Source of the DNA: Pontibacter sp. G13
Lineage (GTDB): Bacteria > Bacteroidota > Bacteroidia > J057
Direction of reading: 5' to 3'
NCBI RefSeq assembly: GCF_031851795.1
Contig: NZ_CP134696.1
Location: 5,208,001-5,272,000 of the forward strand
DNA: 64,000 nucleotides
A model generated the notes under the pieces. That model was not told where the DNA came from, made no database searches, and saw nothing but the letters and a program-made list of their open reading frames with translations. Numbering within the stretch: the first letter of the stretch is position 1; every line of letters begins with the position of its first letter. This document shows positions 43,104 to 51,930 of the stretch, piece by piece. The translations under genes were made by a program, and so were the position numbers.

Positions 43104-45587
43104 ATGAACCGAATTTCCTACTCAACTCTAGCCCAAGCCAGCCTCCTCAGGAGCCTACTGGTTTTTTTGATACTGGGAGTTTCTTCTAACCTCTCAGCTT
43201 TTGGTCAGACGCCATCGAATGCACTCGATTTCGATGGATTGGATGACTACGTTTCTGTTGCCAACGGTACTGCTGCGATGGTGGGTTCAGAATTTTCCAT
43301 CAGTGGATGGGTATATTCCAATGCCAGCAACTTCGGAGGATTGTTCGGATGGCGAAATAACTCCGATGCGGATTTCTATCTCTTCCAACTCAATGCTACA
43401 GATGTTGAAGCTCGCTTCAGAAACAGCGCAGGCACGGCCTTCACCCTGAATGGAAGCATATTGAATACAGGCGCATGGGAACATCTGGCATTCACCTATG
43501 ATGGCAGCGAAATCAAGCTGTACCACAATGGGGTGGCGGTTGACTCCACTGCTGCGAATGGAGATCTCCAAAATGCCACCGAGGAATTCTGGTTTGGCCG
43601 AATGGACTTCCAGAACTTTGCCTACTACTCCAATGTCAAATTGGACGAGGTACGCTTCTGGAACGAAGGCCGTACTGCCGAAGAGATCAGCACTTATTAC
43701 AACTGTGAATTCGACGATTACGAGTCTGCGCTTCAGGCATATTATACCTTCAATCAGGGAGTTGCCGATGGGACGAATACCGAAACTACGTTGACCAATG
43801 CAATTGGCAATGGGTACGATGGAATGCTCAACAACTTTGCCCTGATGGGTTCCACCTCCAACTGGACCGTCGGACAGAATCTCACCAATTGCAATTCTGT
43901 ACTTCCAGCAGCAGGCGCCTTAGCTTTTGATGGGGAAGACGACTATGTCGCGATCAGTGCGGATTCCTTCCCAGCGGGTGGAGATCCTCGCACCATTGAG
44001 GCATGGGTTCAGACGACCGAAACAGGGATTGTATTCTCCTATGGTGTGGTCCCCGGCTTCAATGGTGCAAGTGTCGCTTTGTATGTGAGCCCAGATGGAT
44101 ATGCTGGATGGGGAACTGGCTCTCCGGGATTTGACTTGGTAGGAGCTACAACCTTGGTCAATGACGGAGCATGGCACCACCTCGCCATGGCCAATGATGG
44201 GGACTCCATGCGGATCTATGTGGACGGAGACATGGAAGCAATCAGAGCCCAAACATTCAGTACGGTTCTTCCTGCGAATGCACAAGGAATTATTGGAGCC
44301 AATGCGCCTAACAATGTAGGCGTCGTTGATTTCCACTTTACAGGATTGGTTGATGAAATTCGTGTCTGGGACTACGCCTTGAGCGAAGATTTCATCATGC
44401 AGACCATGGACTGCGAATTGACTGGAGACGAGTTCGGCTTGCTTGCATACTACAATTTCAACGAAGGAATTGCGGGAGGCGACAACCAGACAGGCACTAC
44501 CTTGACCGACCAAAGCCCGAATGGAAATGACGGTACGCTCGAGAATTTCGAACTGTTGGGAATTTCCTCCAACTGGGTGGAAGGCGAAACTCGTACCACC
44601 TGTGTGATCGAATATGATTCAGCTACTGCTTTGGATTTTGACGGGGTAGATGATTATGTGTCCATCAGCGCCAGTGAATTTCCTTCTGGTGGAGATGCGC
44701 GTACTGTGGAGGCTTGGATCAACACGACTGGATCAGGGATCGCATTCGCCTACGGATTAAACCCCGGCTTCAATGCTCCAAGCTTGAATATGTTCGTGAG
44801 CAATGAAGGATATGTCAGCTGGCTAACCGGTTCTGCAGGATCCGATCTGACCTCCTCGACGACTTTGGTCAATGACGGGGCTTGGCACCACGTGGCCTTT
44901 ACTTTCGACGGCGATACCATGAAAATCTATGTGGACGGTGCGTTGGAAGCCAATAAGGCTCAAGTGTTGAATACGCAGTTGCCAGCCAATGCACAAGGAA
45001 CCATCGGAGCCGGAGCCCCCAACAATGTCGGAGTGATTTCTTCCTATTTCCCCGGTATGATCGATGAAGTTAAGGTTTGGGATTACGCCCTCAGCTTGGA
45101 TGATATCATGAGCACCATGGATTGCCAGTTGCAAGGGACCGAGTCTGGATTGGTTGCCTACTACAACTTCAACCAAGGACTTGCTGGCGGAGACAATATG
45201 GACGTAGATACCTTGATCGACAACTCCATGAATGGCAATACCGGGACGCTGAACAACTTTACGCTGAATGGGCTTGTATCCAACTGGGCGGAAGGCATGA
45301 GCATGGAAACTTGTGACTTTGTCCTGTCGATCGATCCTGAGAATTTCGACCAAGTGATGAGCATCTACCCTGTTCCTGCTGAGGAACAATTGCATGTATC
45401 CTTGAAGGACGAATATCAAGTTTCTCAAATCCAGGTATTGGATCTGAACGGAAGAGTTGTGCTGAACACCATGACGGGGACTTCAAGCGCTCATACGCTG
45501 GATGTGAAGGGATTGGCTCCGGGGGTGTACATGCTGCGCGCTCAGACTACTCAGGGTTGGGCGATCCAGAAATTCCTGAAACGATAG
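43104..45587 (+). CDS. Triple LamG-domain T9SS-secreted protein
   Basis: An 827-residue protein with a signal peptide ending NLSAFGQ. Three concanavalin/LamG-like domains follow, each opening ALxFDGxDDYVxxS-like and closing with YYNFN and NGxxGxLxNF blocks (about 35-265, 268-505, 508-745). A type A T9SS sorting domain ends it (SIYPVPAEEQLHVS to WAIQKFLKR). The second and third LamG units are much closer to each other than to the first, showing a later duplication. LamG domains bind carbohydrate or protein ligands, so a surface or extracellular adhesion role is likely. A strong terminator follows. Confidence 0.9.
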   Translation: MNRISYSTLAQASLLRSLLVFLILGVSSNLSAFGQTPSNALDFDGLDDYVSVANGTAAMVGSEFSISGWVYSNASNFGGLFGWRNNSDADFYLFQLNATDVEARFRNSAGTAFTLNGSILNTGAWEHLAFTYDGSEIKLYHNGVAVDSTAANGDLQNATEEFWFGRMDFQNFAYYSNVKLDEVRFWNEGRTAEEISTYYNCEFDDYESALQAYYTFNQGVADGTNTETTLTNAIGNGYDGMLNNFALMGSTSNWTVGQNLTNCNSVLPAAGALAFDGEDDYVAISADSFPAGGDPRTIEAWVQTTETGIVFSYGVVPGFNGASVALYVSPDGYAGWGTGSPGFDLVGATTLVNDGAWHHLAMANDGDSMRIYVDGDMEAIRAQTFSTVLPANAQGIIGANAPNNVGVVDFHFTGLVDEIRVWDYALSEDFIMQTMDCELTGDEFGLLAYYNFNEGIAGGDNQTGTTLTDQSPNGNDGTLENFELLGISSNWVEGETRTTCVIEYDSATALDFDGVDDYVSISASEFPSGGDARTVEAWINTTGSGIAFAYGLNPGFNAPSLNMFVSNEGYVSWLTGSAGSDLTSSTTLVNDGAWHHVAFTFDGDTMKIYVDGALEANKAQVLNTQLPANAQGTIGAGAPNNVGVISSYFPGMIDEVKVWDYALSLDDIMSTMDCQLQGTESGLVAYYNFNQGLAGGDNMDVDTLIDNSMNGNTGTLNNFTLNGLVSNWAEGMSMETCDFVLSIDPENFDQVMSIYPVPAEEQLHVSLKDEYQVSQIQVLDLNGRVVLNTMTGTSSAHTLDVKGLAPGVYMLRAQTTQGWAIQKFLKR

Positions 45588-45640
45588 GTGCTTAGCCAAC
45601 ATGCGTGGTAAGTGAGTCGTCAAGTATTTTCACACGATTC

Positions 45641-45670
45641 AAAAGGGAAGGCTTCGGCTTTCCCTTTTTT
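45641..45670 (+). terminator. Rho-independent terminator of the LamG gene
   Basis: AAAGGGAAGGC, TTCG loop, GCTTTCCCTTTTTT: a long stem with a U tract. Confidence 0.92.
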
Positions 45671-45818
45671 GTGGCTTCGTGCCTATGGAATGAATATTTG
45701 GGGAATGCCCTAATACGTTAAGCGCGTGAACATGAGGCCGCCTTACGCAACGGTCCTTCGAATAATATTTATTTTGCGATTCAATAAAAAATGCAAATGA
45801 GTAGATTCGCACAGTTTG

Positions 45819-45836
45819 AATAATTAACCAATTATT
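45819..45836 (+). promoter_or_regulatory. Palindrome just before the start of the fifth secreted-family gene
   Basis: AATAATT-AACC-AATTATT is a perfect 7-bp inverted repeat ending two bases before the ATG. It could be an operator or a start-masking hairpin; AT-rich chance is possible. Confidence 0.3.
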
Positions 45837-45838
45837 GA

Positions 45839-47413
45839 ATGTTGAAATATTGCATGATTGTTACTGTTTGGATGATGTCTTTTTTGGCAGCATCTGCTCA
45901 GACTATCGAAACTACTCGATCCAAACCGCAAAAGCTTCCTCTGCCCCCACGGACCATGGACAAGGTCGAAATTCATCAACTCACACCTTTGCAGAGCGGT
46001 GATATACTGGTAGGTTTTAGAGGCTATTCCGCTGGAGATGTGGACAGTAGGACGGGTTATTCCTTTGACATCTACAACGACCGTCTCGAATTCATCAAAC
46101 GCTTTCATATGCCCAAAAAGTTGGGAGACTCCAAGGTCGATTATTATACTTCATTCACGATTGGAGACCACTTTTACATCGTTTTCATCCGAAAAGAGCC
46201 TCAGGGCCAAGCGAAGTACATCATCAAAGAAGTAGATCAAGAGAACTGGACTCTCTTCGAGGGGGAAACCCCCTTGTTTGCTGAGGTTGATTTTGATAGC
46301 CTCGATTATTGGGCCTTTGATATTATTGATTGTGAAAAAATCGGAGGCCATGCGGATCAAGTACTGGTTTCTCTAGGATATCGAGAGCGGAAGGATACTC
46401 CCTGGAAACGAAGATATCTGACCTTGGGAGAGGAGCTGGAGGTGATGCAACAGTTTGAACTCAATGAAATAGCGAAAGAGCAAGTGATCTTTGTGAGTGG
46501 GGTATTTTTGACTCAGACTGGAGAAATTCTCATGATCACCAAGCTGGAAGGCCAAAGATACTTCGATATGCGGGTATTTCAGTCCGGAGAACAAGTGGCA
46601 ATCAAACGATTCAAGTTGAAAGCCGGGGAATTGGTCTATGGTCTTTCTCGAATGGCAGAAGATGGAGATTGGTTGTATGCGGGGTATTTGGATGAAGGAG
46701 ATGATTCTCAGACCTCGGGATTGACATACGTACGATTTGATTGGGAAACCAAAGAAATTGTCGCGGAAGGCCAATGGTACTTGGACGAGGAGTGGATAGT
46801 AGAAAATGTGGACAAGGGCGACCAGAAGAAAACCTTCAAAAACCTGGCAAAGGGAAAGCAATTGCATTGGGCGTATCCAAAATGGTACGATTTATCTGAA
46901 AACGAACAAGGGGAGGTGGTGCTGATTACTCACCGGGATCGGTCCCACATCGTCAAGGGGTATTATTCCAATTCACATGGCGCTAATATGCTTTTGGGGA
47001 GTAATATCAATGCCTTCTTCTTTGATACTGATGGAGAAATGATCTCAACGGATGTCTACCGCAAAGATGCCAGATCCGGATATGGTAACTATGAAGTTGT
47101 GACGATCCGAGTGCTCAACCTCGCAGGAAAGCACCATGTGCTATGTGCCAATCGTCCAGATGGCTCTAGGACTGGCAAGGAGAAACCCAAATTTTTTAAC
47201 CCGAAGAGAAAGGGGGTTCCGACTCTTATGGAGCTCGTGAACCATGAGTTTGAGGTCAAATCGACGCTCATGCTCGAACGAGATAAGCAAAGGGGGCAAT
47301 TGATGTTCAAATCAATTTTGGAATTGGGAGATGGGCGCTTTTTAGGCATTTGGGGTGATTTGCTCTCTTACCAGTTGATCGAATTTTCTTTGGATGAAGC
47401 GATCGTTCGGTAG
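45839..47413 (+). CDS. Secreted protein, probable divergent fifth member of the tandem family
   Basis: A 524-residue protein with a signal peptide ending AASAQ. I recognise no named domain. Its block order parallels that of the 8-16 kb family: SGDILVGFRGY where those have TGHYAL, SFDIYNDRLEF for FYIEYYDGP, FTIGDHFYIVF for FYLDGKLVMF, VRFDWETKEIV for IRIDKFTGEV, YPKWYDLSENEQGEVVLI for YPKEIIPRADGG, and NINAFFFDTDGEM for VNPDGTIEW. It lacks the family ending (FGETVxARE), so homology is probable rather than proved. No T9SS tail is present. Confidence 0.8.
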   Translation: MLKYCMIVTVWMMSFLAASAQTIETTRSKPQKLPLPPRTMDKVEIHQLTPLQSGDILVGFRGYSAGDVDSRTGYSFDIYNDRLEFIKRFHMPKKLGDSKVDYYTSFTIGDHFYIVFIRKEPQGQAKYIIKEVDQENWTLFEGETPLFAEVDFDSLDYWAFDIIDCEKIGGHADQVLVSLGYRERKDTPWKRRYLTLGEELEVMQQFELNEIAKEQVIFVSGVFLTQTGEILMITKLEGQRYFDMRVFQSGEQVAIKRFKLKAGELVYGLSRMAEDGDWLYAGYLDEGDDSQTSGLTYVRFDWETKEIVAEGQWYLDEEWIVENVDKGDQKKTFKNLAKGKQLHWAYPKWYDLSENEQGEVVLITHRDRSHIVKGYYSNSHGANMLLGSNINAFFFDTDGEMISTDVYRKDARSGYGNYEVVTIRVLNLAGKHHVLCANRPDGSRTGKEKPKFFNPKRKGVPTLMELVNHEFEVKSTLMLERDKQRGQLMFKSILELGDGRFLGIWGDLLSYQLIEFSLDEAIVR

Positions 47414-47442
47414 GGGTAACTTGTTGTTAATCTGCTGAATGG

Positions 47443-47470
47443 GAGGTTTTTCATGTAAGTGAAAAACCTC
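47443..47470 (+). terminator. Hairpin after the fifth secreted-family gene
   Basis: GAGGTTTTTCA and TGAAAAACCTC form an 11-bp stem 30 bases after the stop; the following U run is broken (TATCCTTT). Confidence 0.6.
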
Positions 47471-47560
47471 TATCCTTTCAGGATTGAAAGAAAATAATCA
47501 ATTTCGAATTTGCATAACATATTTTTTGTGGATATTATCATTGAAATATAATTGCTCCGT

Positions 47561-48148
47561 ATGGCAGTCTGGACTTGGATGATGTGCGCTGCCTTGCTCT
47601 TGTCGGGAATTTCCCCTGCCTATTTGGATGAAATGGATTCACCGCAAACCCGCGTGAACCAGATCCGCTATGAAATTCCCCAAAGTCTGCGCGATGAAGT
47701 CCTCCTAATCGCCCACTACGAAGAATTCCCCGAAGATCCAGAGGCTTCCCCAGCTCGTAAGCGATTGATTTCTGATCACAACGCCCGCGCTCGGCATGCC
47801 AATGCCATTCTCCAGAAAATCCTCGATAAGCATTATCCCTATCCCTACAAGTTGGTGGATCTCACCGAAGTCAATATCCTGGCTCGGCAAGGAGGGCAGT
47901 TTTATCTAGATCTGGCCATGCTCCCCAAGAAGACCGACCAGCCCAGACCTGAAACCATGGCCCCCACCTACGAGCGGTATGTTTCCTCCTTGCAGATGTA
48001 CAGCAATAATTTTGATGAATTTCAATTCTATTTCTATATCCGTAATCTCCGAAATGACAACGCATATTTCCCCAAAGTAGCCAAAGGGTATGATGACGCA
48101 GAAAAGGGGATGAAAGATTTTCTCAAAAGGGTGGCAAAATCGCTATAG
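47561..48148 (+). CDS. Secreted protein of unknown function
   Basis: A 195-residue protein from ATG 47561 (in-frame TTG 47552 is an alternative) with a hydrophobic signal segment ending near SPAYL. The mature part is polar, with a KHYPYPYKLVDL motif and FQFYFYIRNLRND. I recognise no family. It lies between the fifth secreted-family gene and an AraC regulator, with no overlap to either. Confidence 0.75.
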   Translation: MAVWTWMMCAALLLSGISPAYLDEMDSPQTRVNQIRYEIPQSLRDEVLLIAHYEEFPEDPEASPARKRLISDHNARARHANAILQKILDKHYPYPYKLVDLTEVNILARQGGQFYLDLAMLPKKTDQPRPETMAPTYERYVSSLQMYSNNFDEFQFYFYIRNLRNDNAYFPKVAKGYDDAEKGMKDFLKRVAKSL

Positions 48149-48333
48149 GTTTTAGTAATATTTGCGTCCTCGATCAAGAAACTTTAGCTAAATTGAATGT
48201 TCAAATAGGTCGATTGTCTTCAACATTGCCCATGCACCGTTGACCTCTGTTAGGAGACGATCTATGCAAATGGTGAAACCACAACCGCTTTCCTGCGAAC
48301 AATAGGCCCAAAACCTCTTCATTTCACACCGTC

Positions 48334-49182
48334 ATGATCCTCAAGCACCAGCATTTCGATCTTGCCACCAAGATTGCCATCGAACGAGTTGTGTTTCAGG
48401 CTCCGGTCACCGTAGATGCCCAGATGCACAATGAAGCTTGTTTTCTCTACAGCTTCAACAGCCCTTCCAAGTTATACTCTGTGGATGCTCCCTACCGAAT
48501 GGCCGGTCAGGAAGGGGTAGTGATGAAATGTGGAAATTATCTCCAGAAGTGGCACGCCGCCGAAGATGAAGCCTCCGGCGAGGCCATTGCGGTGCATTTC
48601 TATCCTGAGATCCTCAAGGAAATCTATCAGGACAAGCTCCCCAAATTTCTCTCCAGCAAGCCTGCTCCCAATCCCGTTGCGGTACAGGGGGTGAGTATCG
48701 ATCCGCTCCTTCAGAATTATATCCAATCTCTCCGGTTTCACTTCGAGCATCCAGAATTGGTCACTGAGGAATGGGTGGTTCTCAAGGTCAAGGAGTTGGT
48801 GATGCTGCTCGCCCAGACAGAAAACTCCGCCCAGATTCGCCAGATTCTCCAAGATCTATTCAATCCTACGGCGATCAACTTCAAAGATGTGATCCAGGCC
48901 AACCTCTACGAAGATCTGTCGGTGCAGGACTTGGCGATGCTGGTGAACATGAGCGAGTCCTCCTTCAAGCGGAAATTCAAGGAGATTTTCCAAGATAGTC
49001 CCGCCCACTACATCAAGTCCAAACGATTGGCCAGAGCAGCCGAACTGCTGGTTGTGAGTGATTTGCGGGTGACGGATATCTGCTACGATTGTGGATTCAA
49101 CGATGTGGGACATTTCTCCAAATCCTTCTCTGGGCAGTATGGGTGCTCTCCTTCGCAGTATCGCGAACGACGCTTGGCCTGA
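48334..49182 (+). CDS. AraC family transcriptional regulator
   Basis: A 282-residue regulator with a Bacteroidota-type N-terminal sensing domain (HNEACFLYSFNSPSKLYSVD). A C-terminal AraC domain contains LSVQDLAMLVNMSESSFKRK and VTDICYDCGFNDVGHFSKSF. The secreted SRPBCC gene starts 94 bases downstream in the same direction, so they may be linked in expression. No ligand can be named. Confidence 0.92.
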   Translation: MILKHQHFDLATKIAIERVVFQAPVTVDAQMHNEACFLYSFNSPSKLYSVDAPYRMAGQEGVVMKCGNYLQKWHAAEDEASGEAIAVHFYPEILKEIYQDKLPKFLSSKPAPNPVAVQGVSIDPLLQNYIQSLRFHFEHPELVTEEWVVLKVKELVMLLAQTENSAQIRQILQDLFNPTAINFKDVIQANLYEDLSVQDLAMLVNMSESSFKRKFKEIFQDSPAHYIKSKRLARAAELLVVSDLRVTDICYDCGFNDVGHFSKSFSGQYGCSPSQYRERRLA

Positions 49183-49276
49183 ATCTCCCAATCATTGACC
49201 GGATTTGCCAAGTCTCCCGATGGATGAACGGACATCTTTGTTACAGATCAATAAACACTCAGTAACACTCACTCAG

Positions 49277-49912
49277 ATGGACGTAATCATCAAATCCCTC
49301 TTGCCCCTCACGCTGCTTTTGTTTGCTGTCAGCGTAGTTCAAGCTCAGAAGAAGGTTCAGACCTTCAAGGTTTCACAAGTCATCAATGCGCCTGCCGATA
49401 AGGTCTGGGCCATCGTCGGCCAAGATTATGGAGCAGTCGCCAATTCGCATCCACGGATCATCAGCTCCAATTACATCAACGGATCACTTCAAGCTCGCGA
49501 AGGAGCGGAAAGGGTGTGTAATTTCAATGACAAAGGAACCCAGTTTCTCCACGAGCGAATGGTCAATTACGATCCTGACAACATGACCTTTGTGAATCAG
49601 GTATTTCATGCGGGCAAATTCCCAGTAGATCCTGATTATACGCGGGCCCTCTACAAAGTGGAAGACCTCGGCAATGGCCAATCCCGGATGACTTTTGACA
49701 TGCAATTCCGCACCAAGCCCGCCATGATGGGCGCTTTGATGAAAGGCAATTTCCGCAAACTGATTGAAGATTACTTCATCTCCATTGAGCACCACGCTCG
49801 CACAGGAGAGGTCGTGAACAAGGAGAACTTCAAGCAGATCAAGAAGCAATACAAAAAGCAGAAAGTCGATCAGTCATCATCCGACATGGAAATGGCAGAA
49901 GCTGCGGAATAA
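49277..49912 (+). CDS. Secreted SRPBCC (START-like) domain protein
   Basis: A 211-residue protein from ATG 49277, where a signal peptide (LLPLTLLLFAVSVVQAQ) begins; upstream in-frame codons to 49205 are not used. The mature part fits the SRPBCC fold: VSQVINAPADKVWAIVGQ at the start and a long C-terminal helix (GNFRKLIEDYFISIEHHA). Such domains bind hydrophobic ligands in a deep pocket. The tail is Lys-rich, then acidic. Export of this fold is less usual than cytosolic use. Confidence 0.85.
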   Translation: MDVIIKSLLPLTLLLFAVSVVQAQKKVQTFKVSQVINAPADKVWAIVGQDYGAVANSHPRIISSNYINGSLQAREGAERVCNFNDKGTQFLHERMVNYDPDNMTFVNQVFHAGKFPVDPDYTRALYKVEDLGNGQSRMTFDMQFRTKPAMMGALMKGNFRKLIEDYFISIEHHARTGEVVNKENFKQIKKQYKKQKVDQSSSDMEMAEAAE

Positions 49913-49936
49913 GAATTGGTACAACGCACTGTTCGG

Positions 49937-49966
49937 AAGGAATCGTCGAAATGGCGATTCCTTGTT
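49937..49966 (+). terminator. Hairpin terminator of the SRPBCC gene
   Basis: AAGGAATCG and CGATTCCTT, 9-bp stem, then GTTG; 25 bases after the stop. Confidence 0.55.
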
Positions 49967-50012
49967 GCATATTGATAGGATGTTTCAGAGCCGGATAAAA
50001 TCTGCGAATGAA

Positions 50013-50702
50013 TCAAGCCCGATGGAGGATTTGCCTGATCAATTCAAGCGATGAGGTATAGGTTGATTCAAAATTCGAAGGCTGGATATGAGCCATTAGT
50101 ACTTCTTCAAGCAGCCCTTTGCTTTGTATTTTTTGGAATTCAGAGGCGATGAACGTTTGTACCTCAGGAAGATCTTGATGAATTTCCTGTAGGAGAGTTG
50201 ATCGGGTTTCCACCAAAAAAATAATGTCCTCTATATCGTGGCTGAATCTATAGTCTGTTCCCCGATTTCGGAACGCTTCAAATTTTGTGGCAATGAAACA
50301 GGGAGTAGAAAGTAGACGAATTCTTACTCCATCCAGTGAAATTTCCCAGGTTTTTGGCTGGCCCGTTTTATACCAAGGGTTGGAAGGACCAAATGGTCCG
50401 TCTTCAGTTGAAACAATATCGACTGGAATTCCTCTATACAGATATCTGCAAATCGAATGTCCTTTTGGATCTGGATGAAAACCTCTATCCCGAAGCTGCT
50501 TGATAATTGCTTGCCATTGAGTCATCCCAATGATCTCAATAACCATATCAATATCATAAGTTGGTCTAAAATCATTGTACTCATCAGAGTCACTATAAAG
50601 ACTAACAACAGCTCCTCCAACAAAGAGAACTTCGGGTAGCAGGTTTCCCAATCCTTTTGCTACCTCTACTAGCGATGATTGGGTCATCATCCGGTCATTC
50701 AT
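50013..50702 (-). CDS. AbiEii-like nucleotidyltransferase (putative toxin)
   Basis: A 229-residue protein with the minimal nucleotidyltransferase signature: FVGGAVVSLY at 27-36, RPTYDIDMVIEI with Asp50 and Asp52, the third acidic residue in VDIVS (Asp95), and a late TKFEAFRNRG...HDIEDI block (Lys140, Asp156). This is the DNA-polymerase-beta-like pattern of AbiEii/AbiGii toxins, some of which modify tRNA ends. It overlaps the preceding winged-helix gene by eight bases. Together they fit an AbiE-like toxin-antitoxin pair, although a metabolic or regulatory nucleotidyltransferase cannot be excluded. Confidence 0.78.
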   Translation of the reverse strand: MNDRMMTQSSLVEVAKGLGNLLPEVLFVGGAVVSLYSDSDEYNDFRPTYDIDMVIEIIGMTQWQAIIKQLRDRGFHPDPKGHSICRYLYRGIPVDIVSTEDGPFGPSNPWYKTGQPKTWEISLDGVRIRLLSTPCFIATKFEAFRNRGTDYRFSHDIEDIIFLVETRSTLLQEIHQDLPEVQTFIASEFQKIQSKGLLEEVLMAHIQPSNFESTYTSSLELIRQILHRA

Positions 50703-51219
50703 CTAATCCAAATTTTAGCCTCAAGGCCTGAATAGAAAGTTCTCTCTCCCGTGCTCTTCCAACTCGAATGCCATCTACTAGCGCAAGCAATTCATATAAG
50801 GCGTGATCCTTTAATGCTGCTGCAGGTACGGAAGGATACAGAGGTAGGATGGATTGTCCCCTCACTGATCCATTTGAGTGTGGCCAAACGTACGCTTCTT
50901 GGCTGGCAATATGTTCGCTGAGTGGTGAAGCCGCATGTGAAGTTGGGACACCCCATGCCAATGGACCGGGTTTTTGAGGAAAAACATACCGAATTCCATA
51001 TCGCAAAAAGTCGAAAAGGGACCACTTCATGGGAGTTTTCCCTGCAGGGTCCAGAAGGCCTGCATACTTGGATCTAGCTACAGATTCGCTGACCTCAGCC
51101 TGGCTCATGCCCAAATCTTTGGCAACAGGCTGTTGCTTCCATGATGAATCGTCCATGCTAACCAGCTTGAGCAGGAGCAGGATGTCCTGTGGTTTGATTT
51201 GGGGAATTTTCTGTTTCAA
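50695..51219 (-). CDS. Winged-helix protein, putative AbiE-like antitoxin
   Basis: A 174-residue protein from TTG 51219; no in-frame ATG exists upstream before a stop, and the internal ATG (Met22) would remove part of the HTH. The N-terminus reads as a winged helix (PQDILLLLKLVS, PVAKDLGMSQAEVSESVARS). The rest is a compact alpha/beta region ending in a RARERELSIQALRLKFG helix. In AbiE systems an N-terminal winged-helix antitoxin precedes the nucleotidyltransferase and represses its own promoter. The palindrome immediately upstream fits that model. Confidence 0.7.
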   Translation of the reverse strand: MKQKIPQIKPQDILLLLKLVSMDDSSWKQQPVAKDLGMSQAEVSESVARSKYAGLLDPAGKTPMKWSLFDFLRYGIRYVFPQKPGPLAWGVPTSHAASPLSEHIASQEAYVWPHSNGSVRGQSILPLYPSVPAAALKDHALYELLALVDGIRVGRARERELSIQALRLKFGLDE

Positions 51220-51231
51220 AACGATTATTGC

Positions 51232-51250
51232 GTATTGCGATAAGCAATAC
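51232..51250 (-). promoter_or_regulatory. Palindromic operator candidate of the AbiE-like pair
   Basis: GTATTGC-GATAA-GCAATAC is a perfect 7-bp inverted repeat centred about 22 bases before the TTG start. A further half-site-like ATTGC lies beside it at 51226-51231. Confidence 0.5.
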
Positions 51251-51324
51251 TAAGGGATAGTTTTTATTTTATCAAGTCATGATTGCACCTGATTTCCAAA
51301 TACATGTACATCTGGGGGAGACCC

Positions 51325-51358
51325 AAAAAATCAGGGCACCCGTTTGACCGGATGCCCC
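51325..51358 (-). terminator. Rho-independent terminator of the tail-collar genes
   Basis: GGGCATCCG and CGGGTGCCC (one G-U) form the stem, followed by TGATTTTTT on the minus strand. Confidence 0.82.
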
Positions 51359-51381
51359 TTCGCTCAACTAGTCAGATGATC

Positions 51382-51903
51382 CTAGCTTCTTGATGGGTAT
51401 ACACCTGTGGTAGATATGATATAGTTAATCGTCAAATATGGTTGACGAATATCCAGTGGTTGGCTACCTCCGGTACTCCCAGTGGTGTCGGCTGCCATTT
51501 GTGTATTTTGGATGTCCGAGTATTCAGGGTCTACTGGAAGGGTGTTGGCTAGATATCGGCCGGTTGGATCTGCATTGGTTCCTGCCTGATTGTTGGCTTT
51601 GGGTGCCCAGACATGGTCGTGATTTGGGAGTTGAGCTTCTGTGATCGTCTGGAATTCTTCTCCTCCTTTTTCTGCCAAGTCATAGCAGCCACCGAAGTCT
51701 GCACATCCAAAATGAATAGGGAACCTAGATCTCAAATCTGGTAGTCCAAAAGTCGTACGCCCATCGCCTCCATACTGAGTTCCCAGCAGGGAATATAGGG
51801 CCTGAAAGGATGCTATCTGTAGCAACTGCCCTTGGCAGAGTGCCCAGCCTTGGGGAGCAAAATTGCCCGCAAACATCCTGATTTCAGCTAAATACTGTTC
51901 CAT
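51382..51903 (-). CDS. Phage tail collar (microcystin-dependent-protein-like) domain protein, copy 2
   Basis: A 173-residue protein with the tail-collar pattern: AEIRMFAGNFAPQGWALCQGQLL, YGGDGRTTFGLPDLRSRFP, LPNHDH and the ending QPYLTINYIIS...GVYPSRS. It is homologous along its length to the neighbour at 51931. Free-standing proteins of this type in Bacteroidota are thought to form trimeric fibre tips or contractile-apparatus parts. No other phage gene is present here, so a prophage is not indicated. Confidence 0.9.
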   Translation of the reverse strand: MEQYLAEIRMFAGNFAPQGWALCQGQLLQIASFQALYSLLGTQYGGDGRTTFGLPDLRSRFPIHFGCADFGGCYDLAEKGGEEFQTITEAQLPNHDHVWAPKANNQAGTNADPTGRYLANTLPVDPEYSDIQNTQMAADTTGSTGGSQPLDIRQPYLTINYIISTTGVYPSRS

Positions 51904-51930
51904 GATGATAGGATTGTTGTGGAAGGGTAA

